A stretch of DNA of 64,000 bases from JANQQC01 sp965262255. Lineage in GTDB: Bacteria > Pseudomonadota > Alphaproteobacteria > Caulobacterales > Hyphomonadaceae. How positions within the stretch are numbered: position 1 is the stretch's first letter; the number at the start of each line of letters is the position of its first letter. The notes below the pieces were generated by a model, which saw nothing but the letters and a program-made list of their open reading frames with translations, was not told the DNA's origin and searched no databases. Positions 19,901 through 27,814 of the stretch are shown in pieces. The translations under genes and the position numbers were made by a program. The stretch is taken from positions 3,658,001 through 3,722,000 of the forward strand of contig OZ253505.1 in the NCBI GenBank assembly GCA_965262255.1, given 5' to 3'.

Positions 19901-22900
19901 TATCCGCAATTAGCCCAGTTTTGTCAGTGTAAACTCCGTTCTCCTTCCAGCGAGGATGCATAGTACGGAGAACTTTACCAAGCTCTGTGTTAACTGCAAG
20001 TTCAGACACGTTATCCGAAAAGAACACCATAAATCATATACCGAAAGTTCTAGTGGACTAAACACTATGAGAAAGCGTAAGTTCCCCTTTGTCAGACAGA
20101 CTGAAATAGCCTCACAACTACTGTGGTCGGGTACTCTTTCCTCCATGAACAGAAGGTTCGGAACACCACTTGTTTCTCATCAAATCTAAAGACTCCATAA
20201 CGTCTTGCGGCTGTTTTAACATATCTACTAGAACTGCCTTATCAAGGGCTATTCTCGCTTCGTCTCTCCAAGCCTCGTTTGCCGGTAAAAACTTAACTGT
20301 CAGAAAATCTTTAAAGATAGCGTTTGCATCTGACAGCTGTGATTTTGACATAATACGAACGTCCAAAACGGGCAGGGACGGAATCAATGTGATTGATAAC
20401 CTAGATCGTCCAGGTTGCTGGCGAGTTCCCGTTAACCAATGAGAAAACAGCCCAATCGATGTATTTAACCATAACACAATTGGTACTTCGCATGAATTAT
20501 TGTGACACTTGAAACTTGGCCAAGCGTGACCGCCAATTACAGGTGCAGTGGAACGACATGCGGCAAGAGACTGGGAGTTAAGACGAAAATCTCTATTAAT
20601 CAAAAGACGACCAGCGTGTCGAGTCCAAAATGAATCTGCTTTTTCCCTCATTCCATCGCGAGGCCGTCCTTGTTTATCCGGCTGAACCACAATTGTGTTT
20701 TCTCGACCAGATTTTACATTATGTGCCCACAATACCGGGTAAGTTGGTTTTTCTTCTATATTCAAGTCTACGATATCAAAAATTCCATTCGGTTTTCCGT
20801 TTATCTCATAATGTATTGGGCCACGTTCGCCCAGTTGCTCTATCTTAACAATTGTGAGATTAAGAGCAGACGACTGTCTGGGAAGTGTAAGCGCCCCTTG
20901 AGAGAGTTGCAAAGCTATTCTCGATATTTCAGAATCCCGCACACGGATAACTCCGGGAAGGCCAATCTCATTGTTGAATCCTAGTTTCGAGGTTATGCAG
21001 TGACCGATCGAATTTTTCATTTCTGAATCCAGATAAAGCTCTTTCTCCAATTCCTTGTTACTATTCTGAGACAAGTTTTCACGAATGGTCTTTGAGAAAT
21101 GAAAAGCTTCTAGTAATGATACAGGTCGCCGTCTTAGGTTGACAAAGTCAACTGGAGTTTTCCCTTCAAACTCATTTGAATTTCTTGTTGCGACCACAAG
21201 AATTTCAGCCATTCCTGTATCAGACGAAAATGCAGCTTTCTTAGAGCTCGCCTCGCTAATACTTATCACGACGATATCGTGATACCGTTTCTCGAGTAAA
21301 TTTCTAGCTGCTGACCAAGCTTCGCCAGACGCGAAGGTTGAAGGTAAGACTAAGGCTACAACGCCTCCAGGTTTTACCTTCGAATCGGCGAGATCAATAA
21401 AATTTGATGCTAAGCCTGCCAACCCGTTTCCTGCCTGATTTTCTCGTTTGATCTTTTTCAACTTATCGGACATTCTGCGCTGTTCATGAGCCTTGGTTCC
21501 GAACCCTGCAAAAGACGGAACAGGAATGCCCTTTTTCTCTCCTTCATGTCCCACGGGCCGTGTAAAAGGAGGATTCATAATCACAAGGTCAAACGTCTCG
21601 TGGGGAAGATCTACCGGTTTCTCATCAATGTCTCCTTCTCCCCTTAAATGATCTTGCCTTATTCTGAATTCTGGAAACGTGTTTTCTTGGTTGATTAGTT
21701 CCAAAGCGCCTATAAACACATCTTTCCCGGTGCTCACTTCCATCTCACCGTATTTCAATGTAATGATTTGTGTATTCTTGAAAGTCTCTGTCGGGTGTGC
21801 ACTTGACAGAATCGAGGTAGTAAGATGGGTTGCAGCTGGCATAATATCCGTGCCAATCAGAACTTTTTCAATCATGCTCGCGTGTAACTTTGCGTCGTCT
21901 GCTCCGTTTGCCGAACGTCTATACCTAGAAAGAATGGCTCCAAAACTTGCATTTAGAAGCGCTCCCGTTCCACATGCAAAATCAGCAATTTTCAACTGAG
22001 TTATCGACTGTTTATCTGACCAATCCGAAGGAAGTCTTGATACAGCAAGTTCCGCTAACAAAGTTGCTGAACTTGGTAACGTATAGTAAGTTGCTAAAAA
22101 CTTTCTGTCGGTGATTAGTCTTTGAAACATTCTGCCACTTAGATCATGTTGACTAGTAGCTCCTAACGATTCAAGTCGATTGACGACGTCAATCAAGAGA
22201 TTCATTATGCGGGTAACTGTATGTTCATAAATTGGTGCAAGAATCTGTAAGGCTATGTCAAAAATCGGCCAGTAGTCAATGTTGTCTCGAATCTTTACCC
22301 ATTCACTGAAAATTCGAGTCTTTATGTGAGAGCCGTGAAATTTTAATTCATCAAATGACTTGATATCTTTATGTCCAGCAATCAACGTGTGAAATGAAAC
22401 TGCATTTGCAACGATCGCCATCGCCATTCTGGTCGTTTGTTGATTTTCATCTTGTCGAAGACATTCGGCAATCTTGTCTAATGTGTTGTATCCTTTTTGA
22501 ACAGAAAACCTGAGTAGCTTAGCCGCACGATCAATGCCGTCCTCTAAAATTGTCATACTTTCAGCGATCCTGTTTTCAGACAACGAAGTATACTCGATAA
22601 AACTAGCCAATTCGCTAAGATCGCCCGAAATCCAGCCCTTGTCGGGCCAACGAATAGGTTCGTGCAACACATCTTCGTCTGAACAAGAGTAAAGACAGTA
22701 CTCATATTTTCCCGCCATTACCAGTTTGTACAGTTCACTTTGTTGAACTGATTTAAGGTCTTGTGGCAGACGCAAGGCTATAGCCTGTTCGATCATGTGT
22801 GAGTTGAGTGTGAAAATTTTTCCCAATCTAGATTTCGCATCCTCTTCAACTGTACGAGCTGGAGCAAACTCTGTTTCAAGAGCAACAGGTATCCCAGTAG

Positions 22901-23055
22901 GATGGTTGAACAAGATATCTACTCTTTGATTTGGATTATCTGCAATTAGTCCGGTTTTTTCAGTGTAAACACCGTTCTCCTTCCAGCGAGGATGCATAGT
23001 ACGGAGAGCTTTACCAAGCTCTGTATTCACTGCAAGTTCAGAATTGTATCCTCGA
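17000..23055. repeat. Tandem duplication, unit about 3036 bp
   Basis: The gene pair and its 3' flank repeat with an exact offset of 3036 bases (17082 versus 20118 for the stop codons). The junction lies near 20025-20045, where the 3' flank of copy 2 runs into the coding start of copy 1. The shared 3' flank also occurs as a decayed third piece at 12985-13135. Confidence 0.85.
17082..20030 (-). CDS. N6-adenine DNA methyltransferase with N-terminal nuclease-like region, tandem copy 1
   Basis: 982 aa. The central methyltransferase shows SAM motif ADFACGTGALL (about 358-368) and catalytic NPPF (about 494-497). A C-terminal half of over 400 residues probably holds target recognition and shows HNNSYEVPIVLWLNTS near 880. 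The N-terminal 80 residues (RVDILFNHPTGIPVAIETEF, then VEEDAKSRLG) resemble a restriction-endonuclease-like core, with the Lys of the usual E-x-K replaced by Glu. This layout suits a type IIG-like enzyme or an orphan methylase; I cannot decide which. It is about 94 percent identical by eye to the gene immediately upstream. The first eight residues (MVFFSDNV) differ and derive from the duplication junction, so its start is newly created. No partner nuclease gene is adjacent. Confidence 0.85.
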   Translation of the reverse strand: MVFFSDNVSELAVNTELGKVLRTMHPRWKENGVYTDKTGLIADNPSQRVDILFNHPTGIPVAIETEFAPAHTVEEDAKSRLGKIFTLNSHMIEQAIALRLPQDLKSVQQGDLYNLVMAEKYEYCLYSCSDEDVLHEPIRWPDKGWISGDLSELASFIEYTSLSENRIAESVTILEDGIDRAAKLLRFSVQKGYNTLDRIAECLRQDENQQTTRMAMAIVANAVSFHTLIAGHKDIKSFDDLKFQGVYSKTRIFSEWVKIRDNYSYWPIFDIALKILAPIYEHTVTRIMNLLIDVVNRLESLGATSQHDLSGRMFQRLITDRKFLATYYTLPSSATLLAELAVSRLPSDWSDKQSITQLKIADFACGTGALLNASFGAILSRYRRSANGADDANLHASMIEKVLIGTDIMPAASHLTTSILSSAHPTVTFKNTQIITLKYGEMEASTGKDVFIGALELINQENTFPEFRIRQDHLRGEGDIDEKPVDLPHETFDLVIMNPPFTRPVGHEGKKKGILVPSFAAFGTKAHEQRRMSDKLKKIKRENQAGNGLAGLASNFIDLADSKVKPGGVVALVLPSTFASGEAWSAARHLLEKRYHGIIVISISEVSSKKAAFSSDTGMAEILVLATRNSTEVEGKTPVDFVNLRRRPVSLLEAFHFSKTIRENLRQKSDKETVNELYLDSEMKNSIGHCITSKQGFNNEIGLPGVIRVRDSEISRIALQLSQGSLTLPRRSSALNLPVVKLEQLGERGPIHYEINGKPNGIFDVVDLNIEETPTYPVLWAHNVKSGRENTIVVQPDKQGQPRDGMREKADSFWNRHAGRLLINRDFRLNSQSLAACRSTEPVIGGRAWPSFKCHNNSYEVPIVLWLNTSIGLFSHWLTGTRQQPGRSMLSITLIPSLPVLDVRTMSKSQLSDANAIFNDFLTVEFLPANEAWRDEARIALDNAVLLDMLKQSQDVMESLALLRNKWSSEPSVHGGKSTRPQ

Positions 23056-23066
23056 TCTACAGACAT
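20118..23066 (-). CDS. N6-adenine DNA methyltransferase with N-terminal nuclease-like region, tandem copy 2
   Basis: 982 aa, same architecture as its downstream neighbour: IETEF-type N-terminal core, ADFACGTGALL, MNPPFTR, large C-terminal region. Differences are scattered substitutions, concentrated in a few spots such as KFHGSHIKTRIF versus KFQGVYSKTRIF near residue 255, and there is no obvious swap of a recognition domain. Both copies are intact over nearly 3 kb despite about 6 percent divergence, so both are probably under selection. Its N-terminus MSVDRGYN is likely the original one. It begins 42 bases after the stop of echA20, in the same direction, and could be co-transcribed with the steroid operon. 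Confidence 0.85.
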   Translation of the reverse strand: MSVDRGYNSELAVNTELGKALRTMHPRWKENGVYTEKTGLIADNPNQRVDILFNHPTGIPVALETEFAPARTVEEDAKSRLGKIFTLNSHMIEQAIALRLPQDLKSVQQSELYKLVMAGKYEYCLYSCSDEDVLHEPIRWPDKGWISGDLSELASFIEYTSLSENRIAESMTILEDGIDRAAKLLRFSVQKGYNTLDKIAECLRQDENQQTTRMAMAIVANAVSFHTLIAGHKDIKSFDELKFHGSHIKTRIFSEWVKIRDNIDYWPIFDIALQILAPIYEHTVTRIMNLLIDVVNRLESLGATSQHDLSGRMFQRLITDRKFLATYYTLPSSATLLAELAVSRLPSDWSDKQSITQLKIADFACGTGALLNASFGAILSRYRRSANGADDAKLHASMIEKVLIGTDIMPAATHLTTSILSSAHPTETFKNTQIITLKYGEMEVSTGKDVFIGALELINQENTFPEFRIRQDHLRGEGDIDEKPVDLPHETFDLVIMNPPFTRPVGHEGEKKGIPVPSFAGFGTKAHEQRRMSDKLKKIKRENQAGNGLAGLASNFIDLADSKVKPGGVVALVLPSTFASGEAWSAARNLLEKRYHDIVVISISEASSKKAAFSSDTGMAEILVVATRNSNEFEGKTPVDFVNLRRRPVSLLEAFHFSKTIRENLSQNSNKELEKELYLDSEMKNSIGHCITSKLGFNNEIGLPGVIRVRDSEISRIALQLSQGALTLPRQSSALNLTIVKIEQLGERGPIHYEINGKPNGIFDIVDLNIEEKPTYPVLWAHNVKSGRENTIVVQPDKQGRPRDGMREKADSFWTRHAGRLLINRDFRLNSQSLAACRSTAPVIGGHAWPSFKCHNNSCEVPIVLWLNTSIGLFSHWLTGTRQQPGRSRLSITLIPSLPVLDVRIMSKSQLSDANAIFKDFLTVKFLPANEAWRDEARIALDKAVLVDMLKQPQDVMESLDLMRNKWCSEPSVHGGKSTRPQ

Positions 23067-23108
23067 ATTCTGTGTTCCCTCTTGTAACTATAACGCTAGA
23101 CTTGCGAT

Positions 23109-23864
23109 CTAATCATCAAACTTGGCTGCATCACCTGATTCAACAAAGGAATCTCTGGCTTTTTGACTATCTTCATGCATGTACATCTCAAATGTGAACC
23201 CTTGCTCCCACCTGTAATTCTTATCGACATCAAAGGGTTCAATGCCGTTGAGTGCCTGCTTCGCAATTCTCAAAGCATCACGTGACTTCGAGGCAATAAT
23301 TCCAGCGAAATCTCTGGCTTCATCCACCAAACTATCTCTTGAAACGAGTTTTTCTACCCCTCCTAACCTATAGGCTTCAGATGCCGGAATCTGCCCACCC
23401 GTGAAAAATGCTGATCTCACTTTGGCTAAAGGAAGTATTCGTTGCAGATGGGATGCACCTCCCATCGCTCCTCGATCAATCTCAGGAAGCGAGAAATAAC
23501 AATCTTCAGCAGCAATTATTACATCCGAAGCACCGCAAACGCCTATCCCGCCTCCGATCACGTACCCATGAGGAGCCGATACTACCGGAATCTCACATTC
23601 GTGAATGGCCTTGAATGTTAGAAAGTTTCCTTTGTTGACTTCAACTATAGCGTTAGCATTCTTCTGTAGTTCCTTTATGTCAACACCTGCACAAAATCCC
23701 CTTCCCTCCGCTCGAATCAATAGACATCTCACGTCAGGCCGCTTACCCAAGTCTGTAATTATGTTTGGTAACTCCATCCACATCTCACCCGTGAATGCAT
23801 TGACCGGCGGATGATCGAAAATAACCTCGGCGATTCGGTTAGAAATTTTGGTGTGGAATGGCAT
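23109..23864 (-). CDS. echA20: Enoyl-CoA hydratase-like ring-cleaving enzyme, EchA20 type
   Basis: 251 aa, the usual length of the crotonase fold. CoA/oxyanion signatures are visible: AEGRGFCAGVDIKELQ (about 52-67) and the active-site stretch GGGIGVCGASDVIIAAED (about 103-120), then PEIDRGAMGGASHL. FCAGVDIKE is the form found in EchA20, the hydrolase that opens ring D of the HIP-derived CoA ester in Mycobacterium tuberculosis. The assignment rests on neighbours as much as sequence: ipdC, ipdB and ipdA lie just upstream in the same direction. It is the last gene of the steroid block, 15 bases after ipdC. Confidence 0.82.
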   Translation of the reverse strand: MPFHTKISNRIAEVIFDHPPVNAFTGEMWMELPNIITDLGKRPDVRCLLIRAEGRGFCAGVDIKELQKNANAIVEVNKGNFLTFKAIHECEIPVVSAPHGYVIGGGIGVCGASDVIIAAEDCYFSLPEIDRGAMGGASHLQRILPLAKVRSAFFTGGQIPASEAYRLGGVEKLVSRDSLVDEARDFAGIIASKSRDALRIAKQALNGIEPFDVDKNYRWEQGFTFEMYMHEDSQKARDSFVESGDAAKFDD

Positions 23865-23879
23865 ATTAGATGTTCCCTA

Positions 23880-24953
23880 TTAGTACTCTTTTTTGTCTAG
23901 AGTAACATAACTCAATCGATCCACAGCGACCGTCGTGATCCGCTCAATCAACTCTGCACAACTTGGTAAATCATCAATTAACCCGGCGACTTGCCCACTC
24001 GGAAGGACACCTCTAACCGGATCTCCCTTAACCATTGCATTTTGTATGATCATTGGAGCATTTGCGGCCATAAGTGTTTGACCTAACGTTAAATCAGTAT
24101 CGCGAGACATTTTCCAAGCAGTTCGTATTATATCCCCAAAGCCCAATCCGGCTTCCTTACTGTACTTCAAACTGTTGGAAATTCCTTTAAGAAGTAATCC
24201 TATACCTTTTGATTTTTCCAACTTTGACAGTTTCTCATTCAACACCATTCTTTGAGGTAGGCCATCAAGTTTGACTGACACCGGAATGTTGGTAACTTCT
24301 GAAGATAGGTAAGCGGATTTCGTCTCTAAAGGAGTTGGACTATCTGACGTGAGCATAAATCTTGTCCCCATTGCAATTCCGTCTGCTCCGAAAGTTAGTG
24401 CGGCGGCTAGTCCGCGACCATCCTTAAATCCTCCACACGCAATGACAGGAACCCCTAGCTCTTTATCCAAAACTTCGGCTAATAGAAGCATAGTAGGGGT
24501 TTGACCTGTATGCCCTCCTCCCTCGGCCCCCTGACAAACTAAAATATCTGCACCGAGTTCAACCGCTTTTTTCGCGTGCTTACCAGCACCGATCGTCGGT
24601 ACACATTTGATATTATTGGATTTGACCTTGTCAATAATTCTTGCCGACGGAGCGCGACCGTATGAGATGGCTGTTATCTCATAATCCAAACACATATCGA
24701 TAATCTTATCAACGTCTGGTTGGAAAGAATGAAAGTTTACTCCAAACGGTGCATTTGTTGCATCTTTAATGATTTTGATCTCTTTTTCGCATTCCTTCGC
24801 CGACATCACAGCCGCTGCCAAAAACCCAAACGCACCAGCAGATATAGAAGCCGTGACAAGTTTTGAAGTCGATACCCAACCCATCGCTGTTTGTATGATT
24901 GGATATTTGCAACCCAATAGTTTAGTCAACCGAGTTTCAAAAAGGGAATGCAT
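23880..24953 (-). CDS. ipdC: NMO-type flavoprotein, IpdC-like reductase of steroid C/D-ring degradation
   Basis: 357 aa from the methionine beginning MHSLFETRLTKLLG; a longer frame adds 15 residues with no family match. It is an FMN-dependent TIM barrel of the nitronate monooxygenase / 2-nitropropane dioxygenase family, with PIIQTAMGWVS at the N-terminus, VCQGAEGGGHTGQ (about 155-167) and ACGGFKDGRGLAAALTFGADGIAMGTRF (phosphate-binding end). In M. tuberculosis IpdC (Rv3553), a member of this family encoded next to ipdA, ipdB and echA20, acts on the HIP-CoA derived rings. The same neighbourhood is seen here, which favours IpdC over a generic nitronate monooxygenase. A 200-base gap upstream may hold a promoter. 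Confidence 0.8.
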   Translation of the reverse strand: MHSLFETRLTKLLGCKYPIIQTAMGWVSTSKLVTASISAGAFGFLAAAVMSAKECEKEIKIIKDATNAPFGVNFHSFQPDVDKIIDMCLDYEITAISYGRAPSARIIDKVKSNNIKCVPTIGAGKHAKKAVELGADILVCQGAEGGGHTGQTPTMLLLAEVLDKELGVPVIACGGFKDGRGLAAALTFGADGIAMGTRFMLTSDSPTPLETKSAYLSSEVTNIPVSVKLDGLPQRMVLNEKLSKLEKSKGIGLLLKGISNSLKYSKEAGLGFGDIIRTAWKMSRDTDLTLGQTLMAANAPMIIQNAMVKGDPVRGVLPSGQVAGLIDDLPSCAELIERITTVAVDRLSYVTLDKKEY

Positions 24954-25200
24954 AATGAACTTTTGCTTTCTTTGGTATCGTCTGAACTGCGAACTCAACT
25001 AAGATTAATTTATACAAAATAATCTTAATCCGTTAATCAAATTTAAACAGCCCAGTGAATCTCGTTGAAAAATCGAACGCAATAAAAATTATCTCAGTAT
25101 CAATTGAAAAATCCTCTTGTGTTACCGACAACTCTTATTCTATCGACCATTGCAGAATAATAAATTTTAATCACTCGCTCCACTTTTTTCTCGTTAAAGA
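24954..25200 (-). promoter_or_regulatory. Gap between ipdB and ipdC, possible internal promoter or terminator
   Basis: This is the only long gap in an otherwise overlapping operon. It is very AT-rich and has several TATAAT-like stretches on the minus strand, none with a clear -35. I see no strong hairpin. Confidence 0.3.
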
Positions 25201-26004
25201 TTAGCGACGACCCCGAGGATTATCCTTGAATACGGTAGCGCGCAGATTATGCGGATCTAACTTTTCCAAAAGTATTAACTGCTCGGAGGTCGGAGAAGGA
25301 GTTTTCGAAATATTATCCGGAATCTCTATTTCAAAACCCGTATTGTCTCTTACTTCTTCTAGAGTAACTCCGGGATGCAACGACAATAGTCGAACGGAAT
25401 GATCCCTTCCAGAAAAATCCAACACGCATAAATTCGTAACGATTCGAACTAAACTTACGAACTTTCCAATTTTTTTATCGGGATAACGGTCTGGATTATA
25501 TCCTGCGGAACAAACCATATCGACTTCGCCTTCAACAAACGACCGTCGAGAATGGTTAGGAATAAACATCGAATTTCGGTTATTGATCGTATTTCCCGGA
25601 TACCCTCGAACACCAAGCAAACTGGCTTTCGGGGAAGCATAATCTCCGATTACTGAAATATTCATCTGTCCGAACTGATCGACTTGAACTGGAGTAATTA
25701 GACAATGTCGCTGACCACGATTAACAATATCGAAAACTCGCTCATAATTCATTATGCCTTCTATTTTCGGACTATATCCGTTTCTTTTGCCAACTGGAAC
25801 TGGTTCAGATACGAGATAATACTCGCCATCCGTCATTAATAACCCCGGACTAAAACTCGCTTTTGCTAATGATCCAGCCAGACGTGGAACTAAACCAATT
25901 ACAGTGATCATGGTTTCGCCTTCATCGCGAAAGCATTCAGCCCCTGCGACAATACAAAGTTCTGCGAGAGAATATTCGATTTCTTCCATTTCGATGTCCA
26001 TCAA
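25201..26004 (-). CDS. ipdB: CoA-transferase-like hydrolase beta subunit IpdB
   Basis: 267 aa. The fold is family I CoA-transferase beta: LAELCIVAGAECFRDEGE at the start, LLMTDGEYYLV (about 56-66), GVRGYPGNTINNRNS (about 134-148) and FSGRDHSVRLLSLHPGVTLEEVRDNTGFE near the C-terminus. These match IpdB of M. tuberculosis, which with IpdA hydrolytically opens the last steroid ring (the COCHEA-CoA step) instead of transferring CoA. Its start overlaps the 3' end of ipdA by 4 bases (ATGA). The expected start is one of the first methionines; the second (residue 2) or third (MEEIEYS) are alternatives. Confidence 0.87.
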   Translation of the reverse strand: MMDIEMEEIEYSLAELCIVAGAECFRDEGETMITVIGLVPRLAGSLAKASFSPGLLMTDGEYYLVSEPVPVGKRNGYSPKIEGIMNYERVFDIVNRGQRHCLITPVQVDQFGQMNISVIGDYASPKASLLGVRGYPGNTINNRNSMFIPNHSRRSFVEGEVDMVCSAGYNPDRYPDKKIGKFVSLVRIVTNLCVLDFSGRDHSVRLLSLHPGVTLEEVRDNTGFEIEIPDNISKTPSPTSEQLILLEKLDPHNLRATVFKDNPRGRR

Positions 26005-26885
26005 AATACTGGTAATGGAAGATTTGAAATCACCTCAGAACCACCTACTTTTTCTATATACTCTTCTAGACCGACGTTATCGATAAACTCCGTTCTATAC
26101 TCCTCCCAGCCCTCTCCGGCAGAAGCTGAGTACAGCTTCAAATGCCCAATATCAAATCCATAATCGGGAGAACAAGATGTTGGATGCGCTCCATATCGCG
26201 TCTCAGCGACTTTAGAAACGAGAGACCTCTCTATTGGCATTCTAATGGCTTTATTAGCATCATCGAAAGCTGATGTTTCAACCAAACTTTCTGTAGTTAG
26301 AAAAGATGTTTCAGCGGCTCTGCAAAACCATTCATCAAAGAAAGGATCGGGGCCGGCAATCCATGAATTTCCAATCTTGTCTGCTTCGTTGACGTGTGCA
26401 ACGGCGATATCTAGATTGATTGCCGGCATTGCAACCAGTTCCTCACCATCCTCATACGGACTTTTAACCCACTTAATTTCCGGATTATACTTGAGAATAT
26501 CCGTGGCAATGCCAGCCCGCGTCGGCAGAAACGGGAGACGTTTAGCTGCTGCTTTCAAGCCATCTTGAAACATCCCCTCATCGACTTCCATAATCTCAAA
26601 CTCTCCCGCTTGCCTCGCACGACGAAAATGAGATTCAAGCGGAATAGCATCTAACGAGACAAACGCAAAGATCAACTTTTTAATTTTGCCTGCAGAAGCC
26701 AACATTCCTACATCGGCTCCACCATAGGAAACGATAGTGAGATTGTTCACATCGGTTTTGAGTAACTCTCTTATAAAAGCCATTGGTTTTCGCCGCGCAC
26801 CCCAGCCGGCGATTCCTAACGTCATCCCAGAATGAATTTCAGTTGCGAGTTCCGAAAGCGATGCAGTTTTGTCGAGATAGTTCAT
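26001..26885 (-). CDS. ipdA: CoA-transferase-like hydrolase alpha subunit IpdA
   Basis: 294 aa, against 292 in M. tuberculosis IpdA. Characteristic stretches: SGMTLGIAGWGARRKPMAFIRELL (about 19-42), VSYGGADVGMLASAGKIKKL, AFVSLDAIPLE, MDEGM-like VDEGMFQDGLKAAAKRLPFLPTRAG, and AIPAINLDIAVAHVNEADKIGN-type ligand loop (here AMPAINLDIAVAHV). IpdAB acts at the end of C/D-ring degradation. The gene overlaps ipdB by 4 bases and the upstream hsaC stop by 4 bases, so the three are translationally coupled. No damage is visible. Confidence 0.9.
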   Translation of the reverse strand: MNYLDKTASLSELATEIHSGMTLGIAGWGARRKPMAFIRELLKTDVNNLTIVSYGGADVGMLASAGKIKKLIFAFVSLDAIPLESHFRRARQAGEFEIMEVDEGMFQDGLKAAAKRLPFLPTRAGIATDILKYNPEIKWVKSPYEDGEELVAMPAINLDIAVAHVNEADKIGNSWIAGPDPFFDEWFCRAAETSFLTTESLVETSAFDDANKAIRMPIERSLVSKVAETRYGAHPTSCSPDYGFDIGHLKLYSASAGEGWEEYRTEFIDNVGLEEYIEKVGGSEVISNLPLPVF

Positions 26886-27784
26886 TCAGGGGCCTCAGGC
26901 ATCTGGTAGTCATGTCCCCAAATATCCCCTAACGTTGAACTCGTCGCTTGATACGATTGAGGGTCAATCGTTTTACCATCATACCCAAATTCAAACGCAA
27001 TACCTCCCGGACCGATCGCATAGAAGCTGACCATCTCATCGTTCTCGTGTCGACCAAGACTTGCAAGAAGCGGTACACCTGCCTTGGTAACTCGATCTAA
27101 CGCGCATCCAACTTCGTCTAGAGAACTAACTTCGGCCATTACGTGAACACAACCGGAAGGAACCGGAAAGTTGTAAAGGGCCAACGAATGGTGACGAGGA
27201 TTATTGGCGCACATGAATCGAATACGCTGATCTGGAGCTCCCGGAGCCGGCGGAGGAAGGGTTAAATCATCCGTATCTCTAAACCCCATCAAGTCAGTGT
27301 AAAACTTATGTGTTTCGTCTTGATTTGGAGCAGGTAAAACAATATGCCCCAATCCCATGATTCCCGTTCTAAAACCTTTCACATCTAGTTGTGGATTGTA
27401 TGGTGTTCCTATTTCAGTGCGTCCATAATACAGTTCCATTACATTACCTGCTGGATCGCTCGCTTCTGCGAAATTAGCCACACACCGACGTTCACATTCT
27501 TCACTATCACCATGTAAGACCGCAACCTTAGCTTCTGACAAACGATCTAAAGCCTTTGACCAGTCATCTTTCGAGTCGTATTCCCAGCCAGTTGCCAACA
27601 AGCGCTGCTGATCTGATTTTTCTACAACGTAACGAAAGGGATGGTCATCCATCTTTACAAATTTTGTGTCCGAAGAACCCGAACGTTCGACCTGCTCCAT
27701 ACCGAGCAACCCACAAGTGAAATCTACCCACTGCTGAGGTTCGTTAAGTCCGATTCGAACATATCCTAATCTTGCTACGGTCAT
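26882..27784 (-). CDS. hsaC: Extradiol ring-cleavage dioxygenase HsaC
   Basis: 300 aa from MTVARLGYVRIGL, the length of HsaC. The start is chosen because TTGGAG lies eight bases before it; a TTG five codons earlier is part of that ribosome site. It has two vicinal-oxygen-chelate modules, with the catalytic one C-terminal: first iron His in MGLGHIVLPAPN (about 152), second in PRHHSLALYNFP (about 210), Glu in GGIAFEFGYDG (about 269). It would cleave the catechol ring of 3,4-DHSA with Fe(II) and O2 to 4,9-DSHA. The closely related BphC acts on biphenyl diols, but the surrounding ipd genes favour a steroid substrate. It overlaps ipdA by 4 bases and follows hsaF after a short gap. Confidence 0.85.
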   Translation of the reverse strand: MTVARLGYVRIGLNEPQQWVDFTCGLLGMEQVERSGSSDTKFVKMDDHPFRYVVEKSDQQRLLATGWEYDSKDDWSKALDRLSEAKVAVLHGDSEECERRCVANFAEASDPAGNVMELYYGRTEIGTPYNPQLDVKGFRTGIMGLGHIVLPAPNQDETHKFYTDLMGFRDTDDLTLPPPAPGAPDQRIRFMCANNPRHHSLALYNFPVPSGCVHVMAEVSSLDEVGCALDRVTKAGVPLLASLGRHENDEMVSFYAIGPGGIAFEFGYDGKTIDPQSYQATSSTLGDIWGHDYQMPEAPE

Positions 27785-27814
27785 AATTTTCTCCAACAAG
27801 GTTAATGAAATTGA

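Noticed and set aside
17082..23066. BREX PglX or DISARM methylase
   Set aside because: No brx, pgl or drm genes adjoin the tandem methylases, and the N-terminal IETEF region is not typical of PglX.
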